A stretch of DNA of 64,000 nucleotides. Source: Pinibacter soli (GTDB lineage: Bacteria > Bacteroidota > Bacteroidia > Chitinophagales > Chitinophagaceae). Both the position numbers and the translations under genes were made by a program. Below, one piece after another: positions 8,686 to 17,233 of this stretch. The stretch is taken from NCBI RefSeq assembly GCF_029961145.1, contig NZ_JASBRG010000007.1, forward strand, positions 1,651,174 through 1,715,173, read 5' to 3'. The first letter of the stretch is position 1. Each line of letters starts with the position of its first letter. Under the pieces are notes generated by a model. That model saw only the letters and a program-made list of their open reading frames with translations. It ran no database searches and was not told where the DNA came from.

Positions 8686-9555
8686 TTACTTTGAGTGTAA
8701 AAACTGGTCAAACAGTGATAAAACATATGTTATTTCTCCGGGAGCAGCACTTGTTGTGATTTCTCCCAAATAATCACCGTGCCCTCCGGGCAGAATTGCA
8801 AGTTGTCCGTTTGCAAATAGTCTGTACAAGGCTACTGTGTGCTCAGGAGTCATTACATCATTTGATGCTGCAATAACAAGCGTTGGCGCTTTGATTGATT
8901 TGATGTCAGCTTCGTTCCAATCCTTAAAATTCTGCATGCGCACCGCATCTCTTTTAAACATTGTCATTAGCCCGGCGGAGTCATTATTTATTTTGAGATA
9001 AGCATCACGCAATTGCTTTGGCATGTTGTCGATCGTCGCATGATTCATTCCATCCCAAAAGCTCTGCGGCATGCCGTCGCGTCTGTACAAAGAAGAAGCG
9101 ATGATTAGCTTGTTAACTATTTCCGGATGGCGGATGGCAACCTGCATCGCCGTGTTACCGCCGTTACTGAATCCGAAAAAGGAAGCCTTTGCAATGTTTA
9201 ACTGCTTAAGCAGAGACGCTACATCATCAGCATCCTGTTCGAAGCTGGAAGGCGCATTGCGGTCCGATGTATGGCCGTGTGCCTGTAATTCCACCGAAAT
9301 CACCTGGTGATGTTTAGCAAGTTCCGGTAATATCTTGCCAAACGTCGTGTAGATTGTGGAGCCACCGCCATGAATCAACACTAATGGTTGTCCGCTACCG
9401 TGTATTTCATAATACATATTGATGCCGTTAACGCTGGCATACTTACCGTTACTTCCTGTTTGCTGTGCCTGCACTGAATTGGTACTCATAGTTATTGAAA
9501 TTATTATGATGGTGACTGTTACCAAAAAAGGTTTCATTGTGCTGATTTTTCTCAA
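8686..9555 (-). CDS. Exported alpha/beta-hydrolase
   Basis: 289 residues with an N-terminal signal peptide (hydrophobic core about 9-22, cleavage after VQAQ). The alpha/beta-hydrolase fold shows the HGGGS oxyanion region near residue 63, the nucleophile elbow GFSNGG (Ser near 132), an Asp in VIAASNDVMTP and the C-terminal His in LPGGHGDY, so the triad is complete. The start could also be the Met seven codons downstream, which still keeps the signal peptide. Resembles esterases and prolyl-aminopeptidase-like hydrolases; substrate unknown. Appears to stand alone. Confidence 0.88.
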   Translation of the reverse strand: MRKISTMKPFLVTVTIIIISITMSTNSVQAQQTGSNGKYASVNGINMYYEIHGSGQPLVLIHGGGSTIYTTFGKILPELAKHHQVISVELQAHGHTSDRNAPSSFEQDADDVASLLKQLNIAKASFFGFSNGGNTAMQVAIRHPEIVNKLIIASSLYRRDGMPQSFWDGMNHATIDNMPKQLRDAYLKINNDSAGLMTMFKRDAVRMQNFKDWNEADIKSIKAPTLVIAASNDVMTPEHTVALYRLFANGQLAILPGGHGDYLGEITTSAAPGEITYVLSLFDQFLHSK

Positions 9556-9723
9556 AAATAGAAATCATCCGCAAACATAACAATGGGTATATGCGACAAT
9601 TAGTAGCTACATTTTACCATCATATTATTTTCCACACATTGATCTTTCTCACTTTTTTCTTCGTGTGCTTTTTGCTAACTTACTGAACATAACCAACAAG
9701 TTTACCAGAAAAATAACGATGCT

Positions 9724-10578
9724 ATGCTAAGAGATTATTCAACTATCAGTCCATCTGCCAGGGCTTTGCTATTAATGAAAGGAGTCACAGATATTCCCTA
9801 TGCCAAAGAAGCTGCCGAGCTTATGATGCGGCCCGAACCATATGAACCCGATTACGATAACAAAGATGCGAGGTTATGGGCAAGAATACTACATTTCGAA
9901 GCACGTTATTTCAGCATTAATGAAATGCTGGAAGACATCGATGCGCACAATATTCTGGAGCTTTCTTCAGGCTTCTCTTTTCGTGGTCTGGAAATGACTA
10001 CAGCTAAAAATCATCTGCACTATATAGACACTGATCTTCCCGGTATTATTGAAGCGAAAAAAGACATTATCGAAGATCTTCTTGATGATGTTCGCAAACA
10101 CAGCAAGCTGGAACTCATGCAACTAAACGTGCTCGACGAGGAGCAGTTTTCGAAAGTAATCAGGCATTTTGAAAAAGGGCCGGTAACTATTGTGAATGAA
10201 GGCTTGCTAATGTATCTTGAACCAGAGGAGAAAGAAAGGCTTTGTGAAATTATCCATCACATACTACGGAAATGCGGCGGTTGCTGGATCACAGGCGATA
10301 TCTATTTTAAAAAGGATCTTAGCAAAACATTGAAGCGTAAAGATGCGTTGGGAGAATTTACAGCAACGCATCGCATTGACGAAAAGAAATTTGATGATGA
10401 ACAAAGCGCAAGAGACTTCTTTGATCGCATGGGCTTTGTAATAGATAAAGTAAACGAAATTGATTATAAAGAACTGAGCGCTTATCCCTATTTTGTTGAA
10501 AATCTTACGCCGGAGCAGGTGGAAGAATTCCGCAAGATCGGTAAGGTAAGAGAGACATGGCGATTGAAGGCAAGGTAG
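9724..10578 (+). CDS. SAM-dependent methyltransferase (leucine carboxyl methyltransferase-like)
   Basis: 284-residue class I methyltransferase. The SAM-binding region ILELSSGFSFRGLEM (about residues 77-91) is followed by YIDTDLPGIIEAKK, whose acidic end would bind the ribose, then VTIVNEGLLMYLEPEEKE, typical of the LCM/PPM1 family (O-methyltransferases acting on carboxyl groups). No neighbouring gene suggests the substrate. An inverted-repeat gap follows. Confidence 0.82.
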   Translation: MLRDYSTISPSARALLLMKGVTDIPYAKEAAELMMRPEPYEPDYDNKDARLWARILHFEARYFSINEMLEDIDAHNILELSSGFSFRGLEMTTAKNHLHYIDTDLPGIIEAKKDIIEDLLDDVRKHSKLELMQLNVLDEEQFSKVIRHFEKGPVTIVNEGLLMYLEPEEKERLCEIIHHILRKCGGCWITGDIYFKKDLSKTLKRKDALGEFTATHRIDEKKFDDEQSARDFFDRMGFVIDKVNEIDYKELSAYPYFVENLTPEQVEEFRKIGKVRETWRLKAR

Positions 10579-10637
10579 CTTGAGGATGCTTCGCATCTCA
10601 AAAATTTACCACTAAGACATTAAGGCCACTAAGTTCC

Positions 10638-10742
10638 TTTAACCACAGAGTTAGCAGAGTTTTTTTTCACAGAGGAAAAGAGATTGTTGTAATAATCCTC
10701 TCCTTCACTCTGTGAAAAAAACTCCTTTACTCCGTGGTTAAA
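10638..10742. repeat. Inverted repeat with ACCACAGAG / CTCTGTG words
   Basis: The left arm 10638-10675 (TTTAACCACAGAG, a spacer, then TTTTTTTTCACAGAGG) is mirrored by the right arm 10708-10742 (CTCTGTGAAAAAAAC ... CCGTGGTTAAA) with a few mismatches. It lies in the gap between two convergent genes. ATCTGCGCAAATCTGCC-type words follow to about 10775 and belong to the GGATGACAC family. Confidence 0.75.
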
Positions 10743-10786
10743 ATCTGCGCAAATCTGCCAAATCAGCTTCATCTGTGTGCCAATCA

Positions 10787-11614
10787 TCACATCGTTTCCT
10801 GCATCTCTTTTTCGCTTTCACTTGGCCTTACGACAAGTGTATTCGTTTCACAATTCCAGATGTTTACATAGTGTTCACTCACCACAACATATTGCTCCCA
10901 TCCCGCTACTTTTTCATACAGCATCAAGGTACAAATGTCTGTGGGAGTAATGAAGTCGCCGGTTTGCGAATTGTGCGAGTGAATCGAGCCAACTGATTTT
11001 TTCCCGTCTTTTTCGCCATAGTATGACGGTAAAATGTTGGCATGTAGTTTTTTCTTCGTCAAAACTTTTGCGTCATTGTCAAACGTAAGCAAATAATCAT
11101 TTCCGAAAATAACAACGCCGGTCTTTTCGGCTCCGGTGATTATGTAAACTCTCCTTTCTCCTTTAACGATAATGGGAATTAGATTTAACGAGGTATTGTT
11201 AAAGCTCTCAAATAATGTATCCGACAACATCAATTTCTTTGCGGCATCTCTTATTACAAAGAGTTCCTTTTCTTTTTTGGAAAATGATCTTTCAGCAAGA
11301 TTAACACTTGCGACACTTGTACTGTATGTGCTGTCAAATGTGACGGCACCAAGCACTTTGGGACTTTCTTCTTTTGAGTAAAAAATACATCTTGTGGAAT
11401 CGCCATCAGCATAAGAAAAATAGCCGCCTATATTCCCTTTGTCGGTGTATTTTTCTAAAAACAAATCAGTGCCATTCCAGGAAGCCATTTCAGAACGGTA
11501 TAGCATTTTTCCTTCCTCTACAATTGGCGCTGCCATTTCTGTAGGATTCTTTTGTGCAGAAGCATTGAGAGCAAAAAGTAAGAAAGTGATCAGAGACAGG
11601 GATGTTGTTTTCAT
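10787..11614 (-). CDS. Secreted protein with a JAMM/MPN-like metal motif
   Basis: 275 residues with a clear signal peptide (about 1-20, ending ASAQ). I do not recognise the N-terminal half. Residues 195-255 look like a JAB/MPN isopeptidase core: HANILPSYYG, then SIHSHNSQTGDFITPTDI, with H212, H214 and D226 arranged like the metal-binding HxH...D of JAMM proteins, although the spacing is one residue longer than the usual H-x-H-x10-D. LMLYEKVAGWEQYVVVSE fits the following helix and strand. An upstream Glu that would complete the site is not obvious. It could be an inactive or divergent MPN protein. Monocistronic. Confidence 0.7.
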   Translation of the reverse strand: MKTTSLSLITFLLFALNASAQKNPTEMAAPIVEEGKMLYRSEMASWNGTDLFLEKYTDKGNIGGYFSYADGDSTRCIFYSKEESPKVLGAVTFDSTYSTSVASVNLAERSFSKKEKELFVIRDAAKKLMLSDTLFESFNNTSLNLIPIIVKGERRVYIITGAEKTGVVIFGNDYLLTFDNDAKVLTKKKLHANILPSYYGEKDGKKSVGSIHSHNSQTGDFITPTDICTLMLYEKVAGWEQYVVVSEHYVNIWNCETNTLVVRPSESEKEMQETM

Positions 11615-11803
11615 ACGATTGTTGCTGGTTTAACCCAAGGTAAATTAGGAATTAAAAATCAAGAATTAAGAATTCTTTCAGGACCACCGTCAAAAACATT
11701 ACGATCAGGTTGCAAATCGATATAAATGCAGATTACAGCAAGAAAGAGCCACAAGCCCTGACAAATAACAACCAACAACTCATAACTCATCACTCAAAAA
11801 GGC

Positions 11804-11829
11804 AATGGCCCCGGAGAACCGGAGCCATT
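11804..11829 (-). terminator. Terminator of the bicupin unit
   Basis: The 11-bp arms AATGGCCCCGG / CCGGAGCCATT pair with one mismatch around an AGAA loop. Read on the minus strand they are followed by a run rich in T (GCCTTTTTGAG). It lies 55 bases downstream of the bicupin gene. Confidence 0.65.
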
Positions 11830-11883
11830 TTTGTAAACCTTAAAAACACCCTGATACACCTCATTGTAACTGCAACATTTGGA

Positions 11884-12597
11884 CTATCTTTTTTGTGTCA
11901 TTTCAATGAGCAGCAAATTCGCGTTGTTTGTCAATCCTTCCATTTCTACTTTATGAATATCCTGCAAACCCAATCCATCTCTTGCATGCAGAAGCCTTTG
12001 TTCTACTTCGCATTCACCTTCTATTGCAAAAGCGTATAGCACATTTCCAGGGTCGTTCATGAAATAGGTAAGCTCTTTTTTAGAGGTAAGCTTGCAAATA
12101 GTCATAATAAAAGGTAGGGCCGGATTAACCTCTTTCAATGTCATATCAACCAAAACATTTTTGTACCCATCAATGTCAAATTGAAAGAGTTGTGGCTTTT
12201 CAAATTTTTCTACAAATGATCCGCTAATACCGATTTGCAGGTAATTCACCAATGCAGATTCATACGGATTCTTAACTACAAAACCTGAATTCCCCTTGTA
12301 AAATCCACATTGCATTTCTCCTGAGTGAATCACTGCATGCACCCCTTGGTTATCGGCATATTCAATTGTACCCACGATTGGCAACAACACTGTGTACATA
12401 TCTTCATCAAACTTTGTAAGAGAGACATGATTACCAGCCAGCGTGTTATCATTCAACAAATGCAAGGGTCCAAAAGCTTTTTTGTGTTCGTTAAAATAAT
12501 TGCTGTAATTAAAAGTCGCATACACTCTTAAATGATCGTTTTCAAAATGTCCCCGCTGCTCCGCGACAAACATTTTTGCAGGTAACTGAGTTGTCAT
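11884..12597 (-). CDS. Pirin-like bicupin protein
   Basis: The chosen start is the ATG whose codon overlaps the upstream gene's stop by one to four bases (ATGA arrangement), giving 237 residues. The motif GPLHLLNDNTLAGN near residues 42-56 resembles the pirin/quercetinase signature FGPL..LNDD, and the two halves (about 45-125 and 140-235) look like tandem cupin barrels. Typical pirin His clusters (HPHRG, HSE) are absent, so metal binding is doubtful. Overlap with the preceding gene implies translational coupling. Function unknown. Confidence 0.7.
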   Translation of the reverse strand: MTTQLPAKMFVAEQRGHFENDHLRVYATFNYSNYFNEHKKAFGPLHLLNDNTLAGNHVSLTKFDEDMYTVLLPIVGTIEYADNQGVHAVIHSGEMQCGFYKGNSGFVVKNPYESALVNYLQIGISGSFVEKFEKPQLFQFDIDGYKNVLVDMTLKEVNPALPFIMTICKLTSKKELTYFMNDPGNVLYAFAIEGECEVEQRLLHARDGLGLQDIHKVEMEGLTNNANLLLIEMTQKR

Positions 12598-13100
12598 ACT
12601 TCTAGTGTTTGAAGTGTATAAATTCCTAAGTTGTCGCTCAGGCGAAACTGGTTGATGATCATTTCGCAATTATCATCGTATTTTTCAGAAGTGATCATTT
12701 GATCTCCTACAGTATCGTGCCATATTAAAGGCTGCGACATAAAATAAATGGCTACTACATGCGATGCACTGTTTGTGATATCCGATTTATTGATCTCAAA
12801 CTGAAAATTTTTAAATCGTAAAAAAGATCTTCCTAAGTTATTTACAACATCCGGCACCTGATCGTTTAACTCTTTCAAATACTCAATGATGGCGGCACTG
12901 ACAAGAAAATTCAACTTATTGGCACCTTGCACCTCCTCAATCAATTGCTTGTATGTTGTATGCTTCTTCTGTTGATTATAAAACTGCGCCTGCATCTTGA
13001 ATTCCTGGTAAGTTGCGGCAAACACATTCTTAGACCATTCATCACTGCAATTGGCATCTATCATTTTCCTGTAACAAAGTGTAATAATTCTTTGCTTCAT
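12594..13100 (-). CDS. Conserved-looking hypothetical, coupled to the bicupin gene
   Basis: 168-residue soluble protein with no signal peptide or membrane helix and no motif I recognise. It is predicted mostly helical at the N-terminus (about 1-85) and beta-rich afterwards. Its TGA overlaps the ATG of the next gene, so both are made from one message. The intergenic distance to the dioxygenase-like lipoprotein upstream is only 21 bases, suggesting a three-gene operon 13865 to 11884. Confidence 0.65.
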   Translation of the reverse strand: MKQRIITLCYRKMIDANCSDEWSKNVFAATYQEFKMQAQFYNQQKKHTTYKQLIEEVQGANKLNFLVSAAIIEYLKELNDQVPDVVNNLGRSFLRFKNFQFEINKSDITNSASHVVAIYFMSQPLIWHDTVGDQMITSEKYDDNCEMIINQFRLSDNLGIYTLQTLEV

Positions 13101-13121
13101 GATCTGTAGGATATTGCTTTA

Positions 13122-13865
13122 TCAGGCATTTGCTTTAATGGTAATCGACAGGTCAAATCCTTTGTCTACACTGCCTGTAACAGTCGCCATTTCTTTTGCT
13201 ACAGAATCGCTGAAAACGTTGTCTGCATTGTTGTACGTGTATCCACTGGTTCCTTTTGCATAACCGTATGCAGACCCTGTGCTGTTCACCGTAATAGCCA
13301 ATGCATCCGGAAATGCGATTTGCGTAACAAGTAAGGAGGTGCCACTTGCATTGTACACATGCACATGGATGTGCGTGGCGCGCCCTTGATACCAACCGGG
13401 GAAAATAGATTTGAATGTTACGAGCCCATTAGCATCTGTTACCTGCCTGCCGCGTAGCCAATGCACAGATTGAAAGTTGGTAGACTGCATTTGTGTGCCT
13501 CCATACTCAGAATAGTTGCCATCTACATCACAATGCCAGATGTCAACGATCGCACCCGCGAGTGCTGTGCAATTATTATTACCGTTAACGATTGTGATCT
13601 TTGCCGTAAGCGGCGAGCCTATTCCATCGCCTTTGGTAATATCACTTCTCACATAAGAAGAAGGTTGCTTTGTCGGAAACGGTCCTTCTGTTTCTGTGGG
13701 CGAAACCGAACAACTTGTATCCGTTGTAACATCACTGCTACTTCCCGACGAACCAGCCGACGAATTTGTTGTAGAGTCGTTTTTACTGCACGCGTTCACC
13801 AACGGCGCTACAGCTACAATACCTAAAGCAGAGAATGCATGCTTTACGAAAAGCTTTCTGTCCAT
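13122..13865 (-). CDS. Intradiol ring-cleavage dioxygenase-like lipoprotein
   Basis: 247 residues. The N-terminus is a signal peptide ending in a lipobox-like NAC (Cys26), then a Ser/Thr-rich linker. The core has PTETEGPFPTK, then AGAIVDIWHCDVDGNYSEYGG and PGWYQGRATHIHVHVYN. These give the two Tyr (YSEYG and WYQGR) and two His (HIH) that ligate Fe(III) in protocatechuate/catechol dioxygenases. A true catabolic enzyme would be cytosolic; this one is exported, like other envelope-located intradiol-like proteins of unknown substrate. First gene of a probable three-gene unit. Confidence 0.88.
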   Translation of the reverse strand: MDRKLFVKHAFSALGIVAVAPLVNACSKNDSTTNSSAGSSGSSSDVTTDTSCSVSPTETEGPFPTKQPSSYVRSDITKGDGIGSPLTAKITIVNGNNNCTALAGAIVDIWHCDVDGNYSEYGGTQMQSTNFQSVHWLRGRQVTDANGLVTFKSIFPGWYQGRATHIHVHVYNASGTSLLVTQIAFPDALAITVNSTGSAYGYAKGTSGYTYNNADNVFSDSVAKEMATVTGSVDKGFDLSITIKANA

Positions 13866-14103
13866 AAAAATTGAATTAATAAACTAACAAGGAGTAGAAA
13901 TTATAGCATGGTATTCTCTGTATTGTTCTTACCGAAATTATATATCGTTTAAACACTAAAAAGCAAAGTATCGGTGAATGAAGTCGTTGTACCGATGAAG
14001 CGAATTAATAATTAATAATTAGTAATTAATAGGAGAGCAAAAGTGTTTGCAACACACTAAGGACGCTACTCTTGATAAGTTCGCGACTTTAAAATTGGAA
14101 GAT

Positions 14104-14145
14104 AAAAATCAGTGAAAATCAGTTCAATCTGTGTCATCTGCGTGC
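14104..14145. repeat. GGATGACAC-family word array supplying the end of the LytTR gene
   Basis: Read on the minus strand this is GCACGCAGATGACACAG followed by ATTGAACTGATT words. The last sense codons (ALA-ARG-ARG) and the TGA stop of the response-regulator gene are the first bases of this array. Same word family as 20422-20667, 24076-24131, 31209-31375 and 42928-43268. Confidence 0.7.
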
Positions 14146-14832
14146 TATCTCCTGCAATGCCGAAGCATAGCTATTGCCCACAGGAAGTTCTTTACCGGAA
14201 GTGAGTGTCACCTTTTTTGAACCGATTAATTTTATGCAGGAAACGGGAATAATATAACTCCGATGTATGCGGATGAATTTAGTAACGGGCAATTTTTCCT
14301 GCACACTTTTCAGCGTCATCAAAGACAGTACAGGTCTTTGATGACGCTGATGAAATAACACATAATCTTCCCGTGCCTCAACAAACTCTACCAGGGAAAG
14401 ATCTATTTTAACTTGTTTGTATTCGCTCCATACAAAGAAATCATCCTGAACCGGTTCGGTCTCTTTTTCTTTACTCTTCAATACCTGCAACGCCTTCTTC
14501 ACTGCTTTTTCAAACCGTTCAAAGCTGATGGGCTTTAACAGGTAATCTACTGCCTCCAGTTCAAACCCTTCGAACGCGAACTTTTTGTAAGCTGTAGTAA
14601 AAATAACGGCAGGTTTTTCATTCAGCGAAGCAACAAGTGAAAGCCCGGAAATGTCGGGCATATTGATGTCCACGAACAAAATATCTACAGGATTGTTGCG
14701 TAAAAATTCGCTGCCAGCAATAGCATCTTCAAATGTATGCAATAGCCTCAGCTCAGGAATTCTGGTGATGTATTCCCGTATGAGTGCTATCGCTAAAGGT
14801 TCGTCATCTATCGCTACACATTTGAGTTTCAT
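14134..14832 (-). CDS. LytTR-family response regulator
   Basis: 232 residues. The receiver domain (1-120) has the acidic pair DDE near residue 9, the phosphoacceptor Asp in ILFVDINMPDISGL, Thr/Ser in VIFTTAYKKFA and Lys in DYLLKPIS. A LytTR DNA-binding domain follows (about 135-230; FVEAREDYVLFH, KFIRIHRSYIIPVSCI). It starts one base after the sensor kinase gene, so the pair forms one unit. The last three residues and the stop are encoded by an intergenic repeat. Targets are not shown; the focA-pfl operon is the nearest divergent neighbour. Confidence 0.95.
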   Translation of the reverse strand: MKLKCVAIDDEPLAIALIREYITRIPELRLLHTFEDAIAGSEFLRNNPVDILFVDINMPDISGLSLVASLNEKPAVIFTTAYKKFAFEGFELEAVDYLLKPISFERFEKAVKKALQVLKSKEKETEPVQDDFFVWSEYKQVKIDLSLVEFVEAREDYVLFHQRHQRPVLSLMTLKSVQEKLPVTKFIRIHRSYIIPVSCIKLIGSKKVTLTSGKELPVGNSYASALQEIARR

Positions 14833-14833
14833 A

Positions 14834-15991
14834 CTATTCGCTAAATTGTAAAGTTAGTTTTACGTCATAGTAACCGTTTGCATTTCCTATCTGCAAACTA
14901 TGCTTGTCGGGATAAAGCAATTGCAATCTTTTTGTTGCATTTTCAATCCCCTGCCCGATCCTTTCCAGCTTTTCATTTGCCAAAAATATTTTGTTATGCG
15001 TAGTAAAAACAAGCTGCGTTTCCTCTACAGTTAAATGAATTGTCAATACTGACGTTTCGTGACTGCTAACGCCATGCTTGAAAACGTTTTCGATAAATGT
15101 CATAAGCAGTAAAGGCGCAATCTCTCTATCCTCACTGTCGCCGGTAATTTTAAAACACAACTGTACGTTCTTTCCCAATCGTAACTGCTGCAGATAAATA
15201 TAATCCGCAATGCAGTCCAGCTCCTCTTTCAACGGTACAAAATCCTCATGCACATCGTCTGTTACATAACGCATTATGTTGGACAGCTTCATAATGGCAT
15301 CCGGCGTCTTCTCATTTTTCAGCAATGAAAGAGAATAGATATTGTTAAGTGTGTTAAATAGAAAATGGGGATTTATCTGTGCTTTTAAAAAGGAAAGTTC
15401 GGCCCTCGCCTTTTCCGATTCGGTGGCGATTAATTTTTGCTCTGCTTTAGCCAGCCTTCTTGAAATTTCCAAAGCGAGACTCAGTGCTATGATAAGGAAG
15501 TACAAAAACAGACTTACAATATCGATGTGCACCCTTCTTTGCCCGAATCCATTCGGAGGCATTGGCTGCATATTCTTCGAATTAAAATCGGGCGGTGGCA
15601 TTTCTCCTGGCTCTCCGTGCATTTGAGGCGGCTCCCGTCTTTCCCGGAACATTTGCCGTTCACCGGCCATCATCTCCCGATCATTAAAAGGCCTGTGCTT
15701 GAAAGTAAGCAAATCAAAAGGTCTCAACGTTAGCGTGAGAAAAAATAAGGCAATCAAGATCAATGCGTACCAAATCTTTTTGCCGGCAAAATACAGCCTT
15801 GGCAACAGCGCAAATGTGTGAACATAAAACAACGAACAGTAGAAAGTGAAATACAGCCAATACTCCCATGAAAATAAAAATCTCCCTATGCCATTACCAT
15901 TGTTGTAGCCTGCAAAAAACAGCACCGGCAGGGACAGGAACAAGATCCAGCCAATGAAATGGACAAGTATTACCGAGATGTTTAGCTTCAT
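14834..15991 (-). CDS. LytS/YehU-type sensor histidine kinase
   Basis: 385 residues with four likely membrane helices (about 7-28, 40-62, 75-95, 150-172). An unusual periplasmic or loop stretch rich in Pro, Met and Arg (REPPQMHGEPGEMPPPD region, about 105-145) separates helices three and four. The His_kinase domain has the phosphorylated His in AQINPHFLFNTLNNIYSL and an HATPase region FIENVFKHGV ... GIGQGIENATKRL-like (RIGQGIENATKRLQ). Co-transcribed with the LytTR regulator. Confidence 0.93.
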   Translation of the reverse strand: MKLNISVILVHFIGWILFLSLPVLFFAGYNNGNGIGRFLFSWEYWLYFTFYCSLFYVHTFALLPRLYFAGKKIWYALILIALFFLTLTLRPFDLLTFKHRPFNDREMMAGERQMFRERREPPQMHGEPGEMPPPDFNSKNMQPMPPNGFGQRRVHIDIVSLFLYFLIIALSLALEISRRLAKAEQKLIATESEKARAELSFLKAQINPHFLFNTLNNIYSLSLLKNEKTPDAIMKLSNIMRYVTDDVHEDFVPLKEELDCIADYIYLQQLRLGKNVQLCFKITGDSEDREIAPLLLMTFIENVFKHGVSSHETSVLTIHLTVEETQLVFTTHNKIFLANEKLERIGQGIENATKRLQLLYPDKHSLQIGNANGYYDVKLTLQFSE

Positions 15992-16037
15992 GCAATGGTT
16001 AGGTTACAAATACGAATATAGAGACAAATAGGAACCA

Positions 16038-16158
16038 GGAATTAGAAATTAGGAATTAGTTGTGAGCACAACTTCATAAAAGCCATCTAAACAGTCTGAT
16101 AATTAGAGAGTTTGACAAAACTTACGATGCGCACCCTTCTAATTCCTAATTCCTAATT
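16038..16158. repeat. Imperfect inverted repeat of GAATTAG words
   Basis: Left arm 16038-16059 (GGAATTAGAAATTAGG onward) and right arm 16139-16158 (CTAATTCCTAATTCC onward) are complementary with a few mismatches. Same words as after araA and before the CPA1 antiporter. Confidence 0.75.
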
Positions 16159-16277
16159 TTTAACTCCTGATTTGCAACTGATTAAAAACAGGGATTTAAC
16201 ATAATACTTTTGATTAATGTCATAGAATCCCCGCGATACACGGCGTAGGTTTGCGTAAGTTTCCTTTCGATTTTTCC

Positions 16278-16318
16278 TAACGATTGCTTGCCATATTCTT
16301 AACGATTGCTTGCCATAT
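16278..16318. promoter_or_regulatory. 19-bp direct repeat upstream of focA, candidate operator
   Basis: TAACGATTGCTTGCCATAT occurs twice, at 16278-16296 and 16300-16318, exactly identical and 22 bases apart (about two helical turns). The second copy ends 17 bases before the focA ATG. Two in-phase sites at this position suit a dimeric transcription factor, possibly one controlling the formate/pfl operon. No known consensus is recognised. Confidence 0.55.
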
Positions 16319-16335
16319 AAACCAAGAATGTTTAT

Positions 16336-17202
16336 ATGGATTTAGGTTATAACACTCCTGCACAGGTCGTTGATTACGTAGTAGAAACGGGCCATAAAAA
16401 ATCAACTCTCCCCACAACAAAAATGTTGTTTCTTGGGATTATGGCTGGCGTGTTTCTTTCACTCGCCGCACACGCAACGATCATTGTAACACACAATATA
16501 CCTTACCTTGGTTTTGCACGCCTTATAAGTGGTTTGATATTTCCAGTAGGTCTTGTATTGATTCTGTTAAGCGGTTCCGAGCTCTTTACCGGCAACACGC
16601 TTATCATGGTAAGCTGCCTGCAGAAGAAAGCAAGCTGGAAAAACTATGCGAAAAGTTTATTCTTTGTTTACATCGGAAATTTGATTGGCTCATTGCTGGT
16701 AGTTGTTTGTCTGTATTGCTACAATCATGACTGCCACACCGATAACCTCATAAGCGCATACAACATAAAAGTTGCAGCCACTAAGAGTTCTATGACTCCT
16801 TCTGCTGCATTAATTTCCTCAACCTTCGCCAACCTGCTCGTATGTATGGGCGTTTGGTTCTGCTACACAGCCAAAGATGTGGCCGGCAAGATAATGGGAA
16901 TATTCTATCCGATATTTCTATTCATTGTACTTGGCCTCGAACACGTAATTGCCAATATGTATTACATACCAATGGGTTTGCTTGCAAAAACAAATCCTGC
17001 TTATCTGCAAGCTGCTAAAGACATGGGAGTAAGTGCAGAAAAGCTTTGCAACCTCAACCTATCAAATGCCATCATAAACAATATTATTCCTGCAACTATT
17101 GGAAACCTTGTTGGTGGTGCGCTTATGGTGGGGGCATTCTATTGGTGGATGTTTTTTAAGAACGAACAGAAATCAGTGAAATCAAAACATGATTGTTACT
17201 GA
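16336..17202 (+). CDS. focA: Formate/nitrite transporter family channel
   Basis: 288 residues with six membrane helices typical of the FNT family. The N-terminus has YNTPAQVVDYVVETGHKKS; helix 1 is MLFLGIMAGVFLSLAAHA; the family signature appears as SGSELFTGNTLIM. It should move formate across the inner membrane. The gene starts the formate operon, with pflB beginning 31 bases downstream, so formate export or re-import is the natural role. The first ATG after the direct repeats is used; no longer start is sensible. Confidence 0.93.
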   Translation: MDLGYNTPAQVVDYVVETGHKKSTLPTTKMLFLGIMAGVFLSLAAHATIIVTHNIPYLGFARLISGLIFPVGLVLILLSGSELFTGNTLIMVSCLQKKASWKNYAKSLFFVYIGNLIGSLLVVVCLYCYNHDCHTDNLISAYNIKVAATKSSMTPSAALISSTFANLLVCMGVWFCYTAKDVAGKIMGIFYPIFLFIVLGLEHVIANMYYIPMGLLAKTNPAYLQAAKDMGVSAEKLCNLNLSNAIINNIIPATIGNLVGGALMVGAFYWWMFFKNEQKSVKSKHDCY

Positions 17203-17233
17203 TCGATTTTTATAAAATTTAAACAGTATTATT

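Larger units (their letters stand above)
15992..16335. other. Divergent gap between the sensor kinase and focA
   Basis: This gap carries an inverted repeat of CTAATTC words (16038-16158) and, next to focA, a 19-bp direct repeat. I see no FNR/Anr-type box (TTGAT-N4-ATCAA). Confidence 0.65.

Noticed and set aside
16200..16335. FNR-type box upstream of focA
   Set aside because: No TTGAT-N4-ATCAA or close variant found.
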